Shown: positions 1 to 7,092, numbered from the stretch's first letter. The stretch is 7,771 bases of DNA from Mollicutes bacterium (GCA_003551455.1 PUMR01000002.1:1-7771), one strand, 5' to 3'. Notes: generated by a model from the letters alone, not told the origin. Made by a program: numbers and translations.

Positions 1-1
1 G

Positions 2-1126
2 AAAGAGAAACCTTCCTCCGAAAGCGTCTTTTTCCGTCTGGCGCGAGAAAACGGCCTTTCCTGCATGGTCTATCCCCTTTTGCCCAAGGACGGTTTTTCG
101 CCAAAGACCTATGAACTCTTCAAGAACGACCATCTCGCCTATCACGCCGCCGACATCCGCCAACAAAAACGCCTCATGGAACTCCAGGGTCTCTTGAACA
201 GAGCAAAGATCGACCACGTCTTCTTGAAGGGGGCCTATCTCAAAAGCCTCTATCCGAAACCCTACATGCGGGCGATGGGCGATATCGACCTCTTGGTGCG
301 AAAAGAGCGCATCCAGGATGTGCGGGACCTGCTGCAGAAGAACGGCTACCGCTTGCAATCAAAATCGGCCCAGCACGATTTCTACATCAAGGACCACGAG
401 TTCATAGAAGTCCACCCCACCCTCTACAAAGCCTTCTCCAAGCGCTACGAGAACATCCTGCAAGACCCCTGGAAAGAGACCGAGGCCGTAGCGGGACACA
501 CCCACCTTTTTCATCCCGAGTTCCACCTCCTCTATCTCCTCTTCCATCTCGTCAAGCACTTCCACTCCTCCGGCGTGGGGCTGAGGAGCATCCTCGACAT
601 CGGCGTCTTCTGCCGCCACCACGAAAAGGACCTGGACGAAGAGCGTCTCGCGAAATTCTTGGAAACCGGCAACCTCACCCGCTTCTTCGCGAACATCCTC
701 CATCTCAACCGGACGCTTTTTTCTATCGATTTGCGCGAGGACTTCTATCCGGACCACACCATGAGCGAGGAACTCTTCGCAAAGACCGTCCACTTCATCG
801 CGACCGCCGGCATCCACGGACAGGGCGAAGGGTTCAACCGCTTCTTGACGAAACAGATCCGCGCGGGCAAGGACCAGAGACTCCAAAAACAGAACAAGCT
901 CCGCGTCCTCTTTTCCGTCCTCTTCCCTTCGCGCGAGAGCATGCGGTCGATGTATCCCGTGCTGGAAAGACACGGCTATCTCCTCCCCTTCATGTATGTA
1001 GCGAGATTCTTCCGCCTTACGATAAAGAGAAGGAAGCGCTCCTTCGCCAAGTTCAAAGAGCTCCGCAATGTCGAGAGCCATTCCGTCGAAGAGGCGAAAG
1101 CGCTCTTCGAGGAACTGGGCTTGTGA
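2..1126 (+). CDS. Nucleotidyltransferase family protein (NTP_transf_5-like), 5'-truncated by window edge
   Basis: Probable cytoplasmic nucleotidyltransferase-fold protein of the uncharacterised NTP_transf_5 type; substrate unknown. The first ATG is at 65, but the frame is open to the left edge. The 21 residues before that ATG (including VFFRLARENGLSC) read like the usual family N-terminus, where a helix of the form LaxxhGv precedes 'LYPLL', so the true start is probably outside the window. Counting from the ATG at 65, the active-site region is KGAYLKSLYP (residues 55-64), then R69 and GDIDLLV (72-78) with the metal-binding Asp pair D73/D75. FIEVHPTL (113-120) matches the family's later 'DLHW'-like strand. 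The rest is helical, with a basic stretch near residues 318-334. No signal peptide or membrane segment is seen. In Bacillota such proteins often sit near polysaccharide or peptide-modification genes, but nothing here shows the partner. The stop is TGA, followed by a bidirectional terminator facing the convergent nuclease gene. The family call is good; the function is unknown. Confidence 0.8.
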   Translation, partial: KEKPSSESVFFRLARENGLSCMVYPLLPKDGFSPKTYELFKNDHLAYHAADIRQQKRLMELQGLLNRAKIDHVFLKGAYLKSLYPKPYMRAMGDIDLLVRKERIQDVRDLLQKNGYRLQSKSAQHDFYIKDHEFIEVHPTLYKAFSKRYENILQDPWKETEAVAGHTHLFHPEFHLLYLLFHLVKHFHSSGVGLRSILDIGVFCRHHEKDLDEERLAKFLETGNLTRFFANILHLNRTLFSIDLREDFYPDHTMSEELFAKTVHFIATAGIHGQGEGFNRFLTKQIRAGKDQRLQKQNKLRVLFSVLFPSRESMRSMYPVLERHGYLLPFMYVARFFRLTIKRRKRSFAKFKELRNVESHSVEEAKALFEELGL

Positions 1127-1140
1127 GAGGCGAACCTCGA

Positions 1141-1176
1141 AAAAAAGGCTTTGAGGAATGATTCCTCAAAGCCTTT
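1141..1176. terminator. Bidirectional intrinsic terminator between convergent genes
   Basis: A perfect 15-bp inverted repeat (1144-1158 with 1162-1176) closes a 3-nt TGA loop. On the minus strand the hairpin is followed by six T (the A-run 1141-1146 on +), and it starts 4 nt past the TAG stop of the endonuclease lipoprotein gene. On the plus strand the U-tract is only the T's at the stem base plus ATTC, so termination of the nucleotidyltransferase gene is probably weaker. Confidence 0.9.
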
Positions 1177-1179
1177 ATT

Positions 1180-4100
1180 CTAGGGTATGAGTGCCGGATG
1201 GTCGAACCAGAGGAGTTCGACGAGTCCGGGGATGTCGATGAAGGGGTTGCGGTTCCCCTGGTAGGAGGAGATGATTTCGTTGCGGTTCAGCTCGAAATCG
1301 CTCACCTCGTCGAAGAGGTGCCAACGGAGGAGGTAGTCGAGATCTCCCATCTCGTAGTTGTCGGGGTTGGCGAAGCCGCTCACGAGGGTGAGTTCCTCAT
1401 ACATCACATCCATATAGAACATCATCCGCGCGACATTGCCCTTCACTTCGTCGGGGGGCGCATAGGTGCTGCCCGTGGTGGTGTCGGTGAAGTATTTGAA
1501 GCCGCGGGAGGAGTTCTCTCCCGGATCGGCGGGCGCGAGGTTGTGGAGGTCGCTGCCGAGATTGCTCTCCCGGTCTCCCGGGAACCGGCGGTTCGGCCAG
1601 ACGTGTTCACGGTTCCAGGTTTCACCGCCGTCCCAGCTAGCGGCCACGCTCCAGCGGGTATAGATCAAAATGACGTTGCCGGGATTGTCGGGGTCGGCGT
1701 CCGTCTCTTGGAGGATGTAGCGGGCATCGCCGTAACTCTGATAGGTCACCGCCGTTCGCAATATCTGGGCCAAGGCTTCCCGGAGGTCGTCGCCGTAGAG
1801 CCCTTCCAGTCCGTCATAGTAGCCATCGGCGATGTCGGAGAAATCCATCTCTAAAAGTGATGCGTCGCGGAAGACGGCTTTCGTGATGGTCTCGGACACA
1901 TAGCGGCCTTCTTCGTCGATGGCGTAATAGATGAGCGTCTGCTCGCCCAAGCGGTCCGTGTCCAGTTCGCCATAGATGAAACAATCCACGGGCTCGCCCG
2001 TCAGGGTGTCTGTGACGGTGCAGCCCGCCGCCTCCCAAGGATCGCCGTAGGAATAATACATCCCGAGGTCGAGCGTCATGTCGAGCCTCTCGCTGTTGTT
2101 GGGGAAGTAGACTTCTTGGCTCAGAGCATCCTGGGGAATGTCGAAGGTGGTGATGGCGGCTTGTTCGAAGCGGATATCGTCGATGTTGACACGGTTGGCG
2201 GTGAAAGCATCGGCCGTCGTTATCCGCACATACAGCGGGGCTCCCTTCTTGAAGGGGAGTTCGTCATAATCGAGTTCAAGATAGAAGGTCTGAAGCGAAC
2301 TTTCGGTCATGACGGTGTCACTCACCGTAACCCAGCCGTTTTGATCATCGGGGTCGACACTCACTTTGACGATGAGAGCGGTCGAAGAATCACCACTGAA
2401 GCCGGCGGTGGCATACATGAATTCGATGGAAGTGAGACCTTCAACGGCGAAGTTTGTCTGGATGTAGCCCCGCATACGCGCCGATTTGGTGCCGACCCGC
2501 CGGTCGCCCGAGAGGCTGCCGACGAGCGTGTCCTCGAGGATGAGTTCCTTTCCGCCGGTCTGGATGATATTGTCCCCGTCATCGTAGGAAGTCTTGATGG
2601 CATCTTCAAATCCCGTGAAATATGCGAGTGATGGATCCTCGAATGCGCCATACACCGCCACAATATGGCGGGAAGCGTCAATGGTATGGGTGTATGATTC
2701 ATCCGCTGAGAGCATCTTGTCATTGAAGTAGTCGTACCAGTGCAAGAAGACATACTCATCCGGAGCCTCTGTCGTCAGTGTGACGGTTTCGCCGCCTTCA
2801 TAAGGACCATCGGAACTCCGGGTGATGTCGGCCTCATCAAGATTGGTGTTCAGATAGAGTTGGTATCTGTCTTCTTCGATATAGACGGCCCGGAAGGAGC
2901 GATTCCGCCTGATGGCAAAGATATGATCGGCATAGGTCGTGAAACCGAGATTGACCTCCGCGTCTTCCCAGTGCTCGAAACGGTACCCCGGTATTTCGGG
3001 AGCGGCAATGGTCACATCCTGTCCATCCTCATAATAGACCCGCAGCGGCAGGATGGAAGGATGGGCACCGTCGATGTTCGTCTCCAATGATACGGTGTGG
3101 TCCCCTTCGTCTTCATCGATTTCATAAACGGCATGGAAAGCTCCGTCTTCCAAGATGCGCACGGAGAGGGTCTCGTCTGTCGTGAGGATGGCGCCCTCGC
3201 CATCCTCCCAACGGAGGAAGGTGTAGTGGCCACTCGGGTCGCTGACGGTGTGTTCGATCATTTTACCCGCTTCGATCGTTTGTTCGGTATCGGGCAGAAT
3301 AGCGAAGGGGAGATTCGAAGAAAAGGATACGGTGTATTCGTTGGTGTCGTAGACGGCCTCGAGTTCCATGGCTTTTGTCAACGTCAAAGAGAAGCTCTCT
3401 TCCTCGCTGACGATTTGGCCGTCGCCATCCTCCCAGCGGAGGAAGGGGGCTGTGCCCTCGGGGTCTTCCACAGAAACAACCAATTCTTCGCCCGCTTCAT
3501 GTTCCGTGTTGCGAGGGAGGTTGAACTCGGCCCGGGGGAGATTGGAAGAAAGCGTGAGGGCGAACGTCTCATAGTCGAGATCGAACACCGCCCGCAAGGC
3601 GGCATCGCCGCTCACGGTGAAATCGAAGGCGGCTTCTTCGGAGATGATGTTTCCATCTTTGTCCTCCCAATGCAGGAAGGGGTAATAGGCTTCGGGGTCG
3701 GTCGCGGCGATCGCGAGCACTTCGCCGTCGAGGACGTCGTTTTCCTCGGGGAGGTTGAATTCCGCCCGCGAGAGGTTGCTGGTGAGGGTGACTGCATAGG
3801 TCGCCACATAGTCCGTGTCGAAAACGGCCGTGAGCTCGTAGGGTTTCTCGACGGTGAGCGTGAAGGTGGCGTCTTCGGAGATGATTTGTCCGTCTTCGTC
3901 CTCCCAATGGAGGAAGGGATAATAGGCTTCGGGATCGGTCGCGGAAATCGCGATTTCTTCGCCGTCAAACACTTCCTGCGCTTTGGGCAGATTGAACTCC
4001 GCCCTTTCGAGGTTGCTATCGAGGGTGACTTCATGGCTCATTACATAATCCGTGTCGAAGACGGCGGTGAGGGCATAAGCCTTGTCGACGGTGAGCGTGA

Positions 4101-4590
4101 AGGTTTCCGCTTCGCTCACGATGCCGCCCGCAGCATCCTCCCAATGCAAGAAGGGATAATAATCTTCGGGGTCGGCCACCGACAATTCGAGTTCCTCGCC
4201 GGCAAGCACCTCGTTCTCGGCGGGGAGATTGAACTCCGCCCTTTCGAGATTGCTCGCGAGATTCACCTCGTGATAGGTATCAGGCGGGATCTTTTCGAAC
4301 ACGGCCCGGACCTCTTTGTCTTCATCTACGGTGAAAGTGACGGTCTCATTTTCAGAGAGAATCGTGTCGGAATCGACATCGAACCAATGCAAAAAAGCGT
4401 AAGCCTCGTCATAGGACACCAGGGTCAACGCGACTTCGTCGCCGCTTCTTATGGGTCCTTCGGGCTCGATCTCATAGTGAAAATCGTCGATGGTCCCACT
4501 GATGGTGACGGTGACCTCTTCGACACGCTGGCAGGCGGAAAGAGCTAATATAACAAAAGAGAGGGTGAACAGGGCGAGCAGTCTTTTCAT
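1180..4590 (-). CDS. Secreted lipoprotein nuclease: eight InlB-like repeats, GFED domain, Ig-like domain, endonuclease I domain
   Basis: Predicted surface-anchored DNase/RNase of the endonuclease I family (EndA/Bsn-like, metal-dependent non-specific cleavage). I chose ATG at 4590 (1136 aa) because GGAAG lies 8 nt upstream; a GTG at 4599 abuts that site and has no room. Residues 1-20 are a lipoprotein signal ending LSAC (Cys20). Residues 24-650 are eight repeats of about 77 aa with motifs FLHWED, ISE and LTAVFD. Residues 655-815 form a beta-rich domain (start TGFED, middle AGFSGD, end RVNIDDIRF) shared with the lipoprotein at 4743-5561. Residues 816-908 resemble a DUF5011-type Ig-like domain. 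Residues 922-1128 are endonuclease I: WNREHVWP (992-999, catalytic His996), SDLHNLAP (1013-1020), KGNVARMMFY (1050-1059) and NRNPF (1113-1117). The motifs are intact, so it should be active. It has its own promoter and terminator. The nuclease call is firm; the roles of the accessory domains are unknown. Confidence 0.93.
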   Translation of the reverse strand: MKRLLALFTLSFVILALSACQRVEEVTVTISGTIDDFHYEIEPEGPIRSGDEVALTLVSYDEAYAFLHWFDVDSDTILSENETVTFTVDEDKEVRAVFEKIPPDTYHEVNLASNLERAEFNLPAENEVLAGEELELSVADPEDYYPFLHWEDAAGGIVSEAETFTLTVDKAYALTAVFDTDYVMSHEVTLDSNLERAEFNLPKAQEVFDGEEIAISATDPEAYYPFLHWEDEDGQIISEDATFTLTVEKPYELTAVFDTDYVATYAVTLTSNLSRAEFNLPEENDVLDGEVLAIAATDPEAYYPFLHWEDKDGNIISEEAAFDFTVSGDAALRAVFDLDYETFALTLSSNLPRAEFNLPRNTEHEAGEELVVSVEDPEGTAPFLRWEDGDGQIVSEEESFSLTLTKAMELEAVYDTNEYTVSFSSNLPFAILPDTEQTIEAGKMIEHTVSDPSGHYTFLRWEDGEGAILTTDETLSVRILEDGAFHAVYEIDEDEGDHTVSLETNIDGAHPSILPLRVYYEDGQDVTIAAPEIPGYRFEHWEDAEVNLGFTTYADHIFAIRRNRSFRAVYIEEDRYQLYLNTNLDEADITRSSDGPYEGGETVTLTTEAPDEYVFLHWYDYFNDKMLSADESYTHTIDASRHIVAVYGAFEDPSLAYFTGFEDAIKTSYDDGDNIIQTGGKELILEDTLVGSLSGDRRVGTKSARMRGYIQTNFAVEGLTSIEFMYATAGFSGDSSTALIVKVSVDPDDQNGWVTVSDTVMTESSLQTFYLELDYDELPFKKGAPLYVRITTADAFTANRVNIDDIRFEQAAITTFDIPQDALSQEVYFPNNSERLDMTLDLGMYYSYGDPWEAAGCTVTDTLTGEPVDCFIYGELDTDRLGEQTLIYYAIDEEGRYVSETITKAVFRDASLLEMDFSDIADGYYDGLEGLYGDDLREALAQILRTAVTYQSYGDARYILQETDADPDNPGNVILIYTRWSVAASWDGGETWNREHVWPNRRFPGDRESNLGSDLHNLAPADPGENSSRGFKYFTDTTTGSTYAPPDEVKGNVARMMFYMDVMYEELTLVSGFANPDNYEMGDLDYLLRWHLFDEVSDFELNRNEIISSYQGNRNPFIDIPGLVELLWFDHPALIP
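2641..4521 (-). repeat. Tandem array of eight ~77-aa InlB B-repeat-like units within the nuclease lipoprotein
   Basis: Units begin at about residues 24, 106, 186, 265, 343, 419, 498 and 576 of the ATG-start protein. Each has a strand beginning near SNLxRAEFNLP, a GEE turn, a xFLHWED core and a closing AVFD/AVY strand, the pattern of Listeria-Bacteroides or Fg_new-type beta-grasp repeats. Units 2, 3 and 4 (DNA about 3565-4275) are nearly identical over long stretches and still recognisable as DNA repeats with a period of 234-240 bp: compare the segments starting at 3661, 3899 and 4139, each beginning CCTCCCAATG. Units 1, 7 and 8 are the most diverged. The units are very acidic. A role as a stalk or spacer through the cell envelope is inferred. 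Confidence 0.85.
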
Positions 4591-4618
4591 AGGATACACT
4601 TCCAGTACTGGGGATTCA

Positions 4619-4633
4619 CGATGATTGTTATCA
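4619..4633 (-). promoter_or_regulatory. Fur-box-like dyad at the presumed transcription start of the nuclease gene
   Basis: On the minus strand TGATAACAATCATCG matches the 7-1-7 Fur consensus TGATAATnATTATCA at 11 of 14 positions. It sits directly downstream of the extended -10, where a repressor would block initiation. No regulator gene is in the window and the stretch is AT-rich, so chance resemblance is a real possibility. Confidence 0.25.
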
Positions 4634-4641
4634 TTCTATCA
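4633..4641 (-). promoter_or_regulatory. Extended -10 promoter element of the nuclease lipoprotein gene
   Basis: TGATAGAAT on the minus strand fits TGn plus a TATAAT-like hexamer (TAGAAT). The start of transcription would be near 4626, giving a leader of about 36 nt before the ATG. There is no good -35 hexamer at 16-18 bp, only an A-tract (T-run 4652-4658 on +), as is common for extended -10 promoters. The same nonamer pattern precedes the lipoprotein genes at 5561 and 7233. Confidence 0.55.
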
Positions 4642-4696
4642 TCTTTCGTCGTTTTTTTGGCATAGTATGCATGAATATGCGCTGACTTACCGTCAG

Positions 4697-4725
4697 AAAA
4701 AGGGAAGGGACACGGAGCCCTTCCC
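4697..4725 (-). terminator. Intrinsic terminator after the GFED-domain lipoprotein gene
   Basis: An 8-bp G/C-rich stem (GGGAAGGG at 4702-4709 pairing with CCCTTCCC at 4718-4725) with an 8-nt loop is followed on the minus strand by TTTTTCTG. It begins 17 nt past the TGA stop of the lipoprotein at 4743-5561 and separates that gene from the nuclease gene downstream. Confidence 0.85.
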
Positions 4726-4742
4726 GGATGGATGGTTCCAAC

Positions 4743-5561
4743 TCAATCGGATTGGAAGATTCTCACATTGTCGAGGTTGATGCGTGTCGTGTTGTCCTCG
4801 TTCTCGTCACTACCGCCGAAGATGAACCGGACATGGATGTCGTCGCCCGCTGTGATGGCGGCCCCGCCTAGAGCGGGATGGTCGTAATCGATGAGGAGCT
4901 CGATGGTGGCAAGACTCGTCGAGGGGGAACGCGGCGCCATGATTTCCACCCAGGCCTCACCATCGGCGGAAATCTCCACCGAAAGCTTGCCGTCGCCGGT
5001 TCCCGAGAAAGCGGCGTGGGCATAATCGAAGACGATGCCTTCGAGGTCCGCGAAACTCTCGAGAATCTCGGCTTTGCCGATGGAGCGGCCTCTCAAGGCA
5101 TATTCGCCCGTCTTCACATCACCATCGAGATTGCCCCGGAGGACTTGCACGAGGAGCCAGTCCACACCGTCGCTCGTCATGGTCCCTTCGGCATAGCCGC
5201 TCTTGCCCGTGGCGTCCTCGAACCCCGTCTCATAGATGATGGTGCCCGTGGGCGTGCCAAAATGGTCGTTTTGCGCATAGACGGCTTCCAAGGTCATGTT
5301 CTTCGTGATGGTGAAGGTGTGCACCCGTTCTTCGGAAAAGACCGCTTCGGCCCCGGTGTCGTACCAGTGGACGAAGGTGGCCCCGCTGACAACAGGGGCG
5401 GTGATGGTCACTTCCGTGTTCCTTTCGAGTTCCCCCGAAGGGGAGACCGACAGTTGGCCGTCACCCGCGGTCGCGCTCGTGAGGGTGAGACTCACGCTCC
5501 CGCCGCAAGCCGCAAGCAAGAAAAGCATCCCAAACAAGAAGAAAAGAAACGTCTTTTTCAT
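4743..5561 (-). CDS. Lipoprotein with one InlB-like repeat and a GFED domain; nuclease-less relative of the big nuclease
   Basis: A 272-aa predicted surface lipoprotein of unknown function. The start ATG at 5561 has GGAG 6 nt upstream. The signal peptide ends LAAC (Cys19). Residues 23-96 are one repeat of the family described for the large nuclease (core TFVHWYD, closing LEAVYA), closest in look to that protein's eighth unit. Residues 108-270 are a beta-rich domain that aligns throughout with residues 655-815 of the nuclease: ETGFEDA, LRGNLDGD, YAHAAFSGTGD, LLIDYDH and INLDNVRIF. The architecture is therefore the middle of the big protein without its Ig-like and nuclease parts. I see no catalytic motif; binding of a polymer (polysaccharide or nucleic acid) is a guess from the beta-sandwich look. 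It lies just upstream of the nuclease gene, same strand, but with its own promoter and a strong terminator. The CDS is certain, the role open. Confidence 0.88.
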   Translation of the reverse strand: MKKTFLFFLFGMLFLLAACGGSVSLTLTSATAGDGQLSVSPSGELERNTEVTITAPVVSGATFVHWYDTGAEAVFSEERVHTFTITKNMTLEAVYAQNDHFGTPTGTIIYETGFEDATGKSGYAEGTMTSDGVDWLLVQVLRGNLDGDVKTGEYALRGRSIGKAEILESFADLEGIVFDYAHAAFSGTGDGKLSVEISADGEAWVEIMAPRSPSTSLATIELLIDYDHPALGGAAITAGDDIHVRFIFGGSDENEDNTTRINLDNVRIFQSD

Positions 5562-5608
5562 ACCCTTCTCCCAATAGTCTATTTCCGTTGTCTCCTGGTG
5601 GTGATTCT

Positions 5609-5617
5609 ATTCTACCA
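5609..5617 (-). promoter_or_regulatory. Extended -10 promoter element of the GFED-domain lipoprotein gene
   Basis: TGGTAGAAT on the minus strand matches TGnTAGAAT. The predicted start near 5602 gives a leader of about 40 nt. No convincing -35 box at normal spacing (TTGATG is found at 21 bp). It lies just downstream of the pcp terminator, as expected for an independent transcription unit. Confidence 0.5.
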
Positions 5618-5650
5618 CGCCCTTGCGGGAAGCACCATCAAAATCGTATG

Positions 5651-5675
5651 AAAAAAGCCCTATGAAGGGCTTTTT
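5651..5675 (-). terminator. Intrinsic terminator overlapping the 3' end of pcp
   Basis: A 10-bp stem (5652-5661 pairing with 5666-5675) with a 4-nt loop is followed by a T-run on the minus strand. The last sense codons of pcp (AGC CCT TCA) and its TAG stop (5660-5662) lie inside the hairpin, so the terminator is partly coding. On the plus strand it also ends in TTTTT, but no plus-strand gene precedes it. Confidence 0.85.
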
Positions 5676-6301
5676 CCCCGGTATTGCCGGGCTTGTAGCC
5701 GCAAGAGCTTGTCGAAGACCGCCATGAGGCCTTCGGAAGCGAGTTCGGTGCTCATCGACGGCATGTCGCGTCTATTGGCCGCTTGTGCAGGGAGCGCGGG
5801 CACATGGATGAAGCCCGCCTTGGTTTTCAGATTGAAGGTCTCAGTGTAGTGGAGCACCCGATAGAAGAGGTCGTTGCACACATAGGTGCCGGCACTGTAG
5901 CTCCGGTCGGCCGGGATTTTCTTGTTGCGCATGGTGCCGACGATATCGTCGACGGGAATCGTGGCGAAGAGGGCGTCGGGTCCGCCTTCGATGATCTTGT
6001 CGTCTTTGTGGATGTTGCCGAGATTGTCGGGCGACTTGGAATCCATGAGATTGATGGCCTGTTGTTCGACGGAAAGGTGTGTCCTTCCCTGCGCCTCTCC
6101 CAACATGATGACAAAATCCGGCTTCTCCCGCTCGATCAAAGGCTCCAGCCGGTCGAAAGCGTGTCCATACACCACCGGCAGGACGACCTTTTTGATCCGG
6201 GACCCATAGACGCTGTCGGGCATCTCGTGCAGAAGGGTCTTCGAACTGTTCTCTTTTTCGCCCCCGAAAGGTTCGAAGGCGGAAAGCAGGATGAGACTCA
6301 T
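5660..6301 (-). CDS. pcp: Pyroglutamyl-peptidase I (pyrrolidone-carboxylate peptidase, MEROPS C15)
   Basis: Cytoplasmic cysteine peptidase that removes N-terminal pyroglutamate from peptides; 213 aa, the family's usual size. Visible motifs in order: FEPFGG (9-14), KPDFVIMLGEAQGR (60-73), the SVEQQAINLMDS block with catalytic Glu79, SPDNLGN (90-96), SAGTYVCNDLFY with catalytic Cys142, and GFIHVPALPAQ with catalytic His166. The spacing equals that of the Bacillus enzyme (E81, C144, H168 as I recall it), shifted by two. The ATG at 6301 overlaps the TGA of the upstream protease gene (ATGA, 6298-6301), so it is probably translationally coupled and transcribed from the protease promoter. No signal peptide is seen, so it would act on imported peptides, perhaps those released by its surface-protease partner (inference). 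The end of the gene forms part of its own terminator. Confidence 0.96.
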   Translation of the reverse strand: MSLILLSAFEPFGGEKENSSKTLLHEMPDSVYGSRIKKVVLPVVYGHAFDRLEPLIEREKPDFVIMLGEAQGRTHLSVEQQAINLMDSKSPDNLGNIHKDDKIIEGGPDALFATIPVDDIVGTMRNKKIPADRSYSAGTYVCNDLFYRVLHYTETFNLKTKAGFIHVPALPAQAANRRDMPSMSTELASEGLMAVFDKLLRLQARQYRGKSPS

Positions 6302-7092
6302 CGCGCTACCTCCCCAAACATCATCGGTTCGTCCGTTGCGAGTTGTTCGGCGCGGAAGAAGTCCAGCTCTTCCAACCAGGCGAGAATCTCTGTGAGCGGA
6401 ACGGCCAGATTCACGCCCTCGGCCTCGGCCCCCCAGGTGTTGATGCCGACGAGGTTGCCGTCGATGTCGGCCAGGGCACCGCCGCTGCTGCCGGTGAACA
6501 CGGCGGCGTTGTGTCTGATGACGGAAAAATCGACCTCGTCCACTTCCGACATGCCGAGATACTCGCCGAAAGTGACGATGCCTTCGAGGGTGTGGGGATT
6601 GCCCACGGCGAAAACGAACTCCCGCCTTTGCAAGGGATCATCCTTCCGAGTGTCGATGTCGATGGTCTCGAAGTCGTCGCCCGCTTCTTCGGCACGGAAA
6701 CGGAGGATGGCGAGATCCCGCGAAAAACAATGATGCACGAGTTCGGCCGGGAAACTCTCGTCCAGGATGGAAGGGGCGACCTTGTAGGTCACGGTGTCTT
6801 TGCCCATGTCGTCGACGACATGGAAATTCGTCAGAAAGTAGTGATAGCCCGCCCTGGAAGCGAAAATGACGCCGCTTCCCTGTTTGACGCTCTCGCTCGC
6901 GAAGGGATCGTCCTCGTCGGAAAGTGTCGTCTCCACGCCGACATTGGAGCGGCGGAGCATCTCTTTCGATTCCATCATCCGGTTCTGGACGGAGCGTTCG
7001 ACGGGAGTGCCTATCTGTTCCGAGATGAAGGTGCAACCCGAAAGCAGGAAGATCACCGTGAACAGGAAAGCGAGAAGGGTCTTTTTCCCCAT
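6298..7092 (-). CDS. Trypsin-like serine protease lipoprotein (S1C/HtrA-like, no PDZ domain)
   Basis: Predicted surface-anchored serine protease of 264 aa. I chose the ATG at 7092 because GAGGTG lies 8 nt upstream and the next residues, MGKK plus a hydrophobic stretch ending LSGC (Cys20), make a clean lipoprotein signal; an in-frame ATG at 7149 lies upstream of the likely -10 box. The protease domain spans about residues 65-240: strand GSGVIF (72-77), LTNFHVV with catalytic His91, SRDLAILRF with Asp126, FAVGNPH (161-167), and GSSGGAL with nucleophile Ser203, followed by GNLVGINTWG. The chain ends about 25 residues after the protease fold, so the PDZ domains of DegP/HtrA are missing, as in short HtrA-like proteases. 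It is first gene of an operon with pcp (4-nt overlap). Its substrates are unknown; envelope quality control or extracellular protein digestion are both possible. Confidence 0.92.
   Translation of the reverse strand: MGKKTLLAFLFTVIFLLSGCTFISEQIGTPVERSVQNRMMESKEMLRRSNVGVETTLSDEDDPFASESVKQGSGVIFASRAGYHYFLTNFHVVDDMGKDTVTYKVAPSILDESFPAELVHHCFSRDLAILRFRAEEAGDDFETIDIDTRKDDPLQRREFVFAVGNPHTLEGIVTFGEYLGMSEVDEVDFSVIRHNAAVFTGSSGGALADIDGNLVGINTWGAEAEGVNLAVPLTEILAWLEELDFFRAEQLATDEPMMFGEVAR

Noticed and set aside
1127..1138. Small GAGG-CGAA-CCTC hairpin after the nucleotidyltransferase stop
   Set aside because: Only 4 bp and followed at once by the much stronger 15-bp terminator hairpin.
3097..4548. Long plus-strand open frame (483 codons) opposite the repeat region of the nuclease lipoprotein
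   Set aside because: It mirrors the repeats of the minus-strand gene, has no signal or recognisable domain, and is a by-product of GC-rich repeated codons. The minus-strand protein has clear motifs and a proper ribosome binding site.
4591..4599. GTG start at 4599 for the nuclease lipoprotein
   Set aside because: The Shine-Dalgarno-like GGAAG would touch the GTG, whereas it is 8 nt from the ATG at 4590, which also begins a typical MKR lipoprotein signal.
4660..4680. Imperfect palindrome with GCATA/TATGC arms upstream of the nuclease promoter
   Set aside because: Only 5-bp outer arms, with the central ATGCAT off-centre; too weak to call an operator.
5783..6733. Plus-strand open frame across pcp and the protease gene
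   Set aside because: Opposite two well-supported genes and without recognisable domain content.
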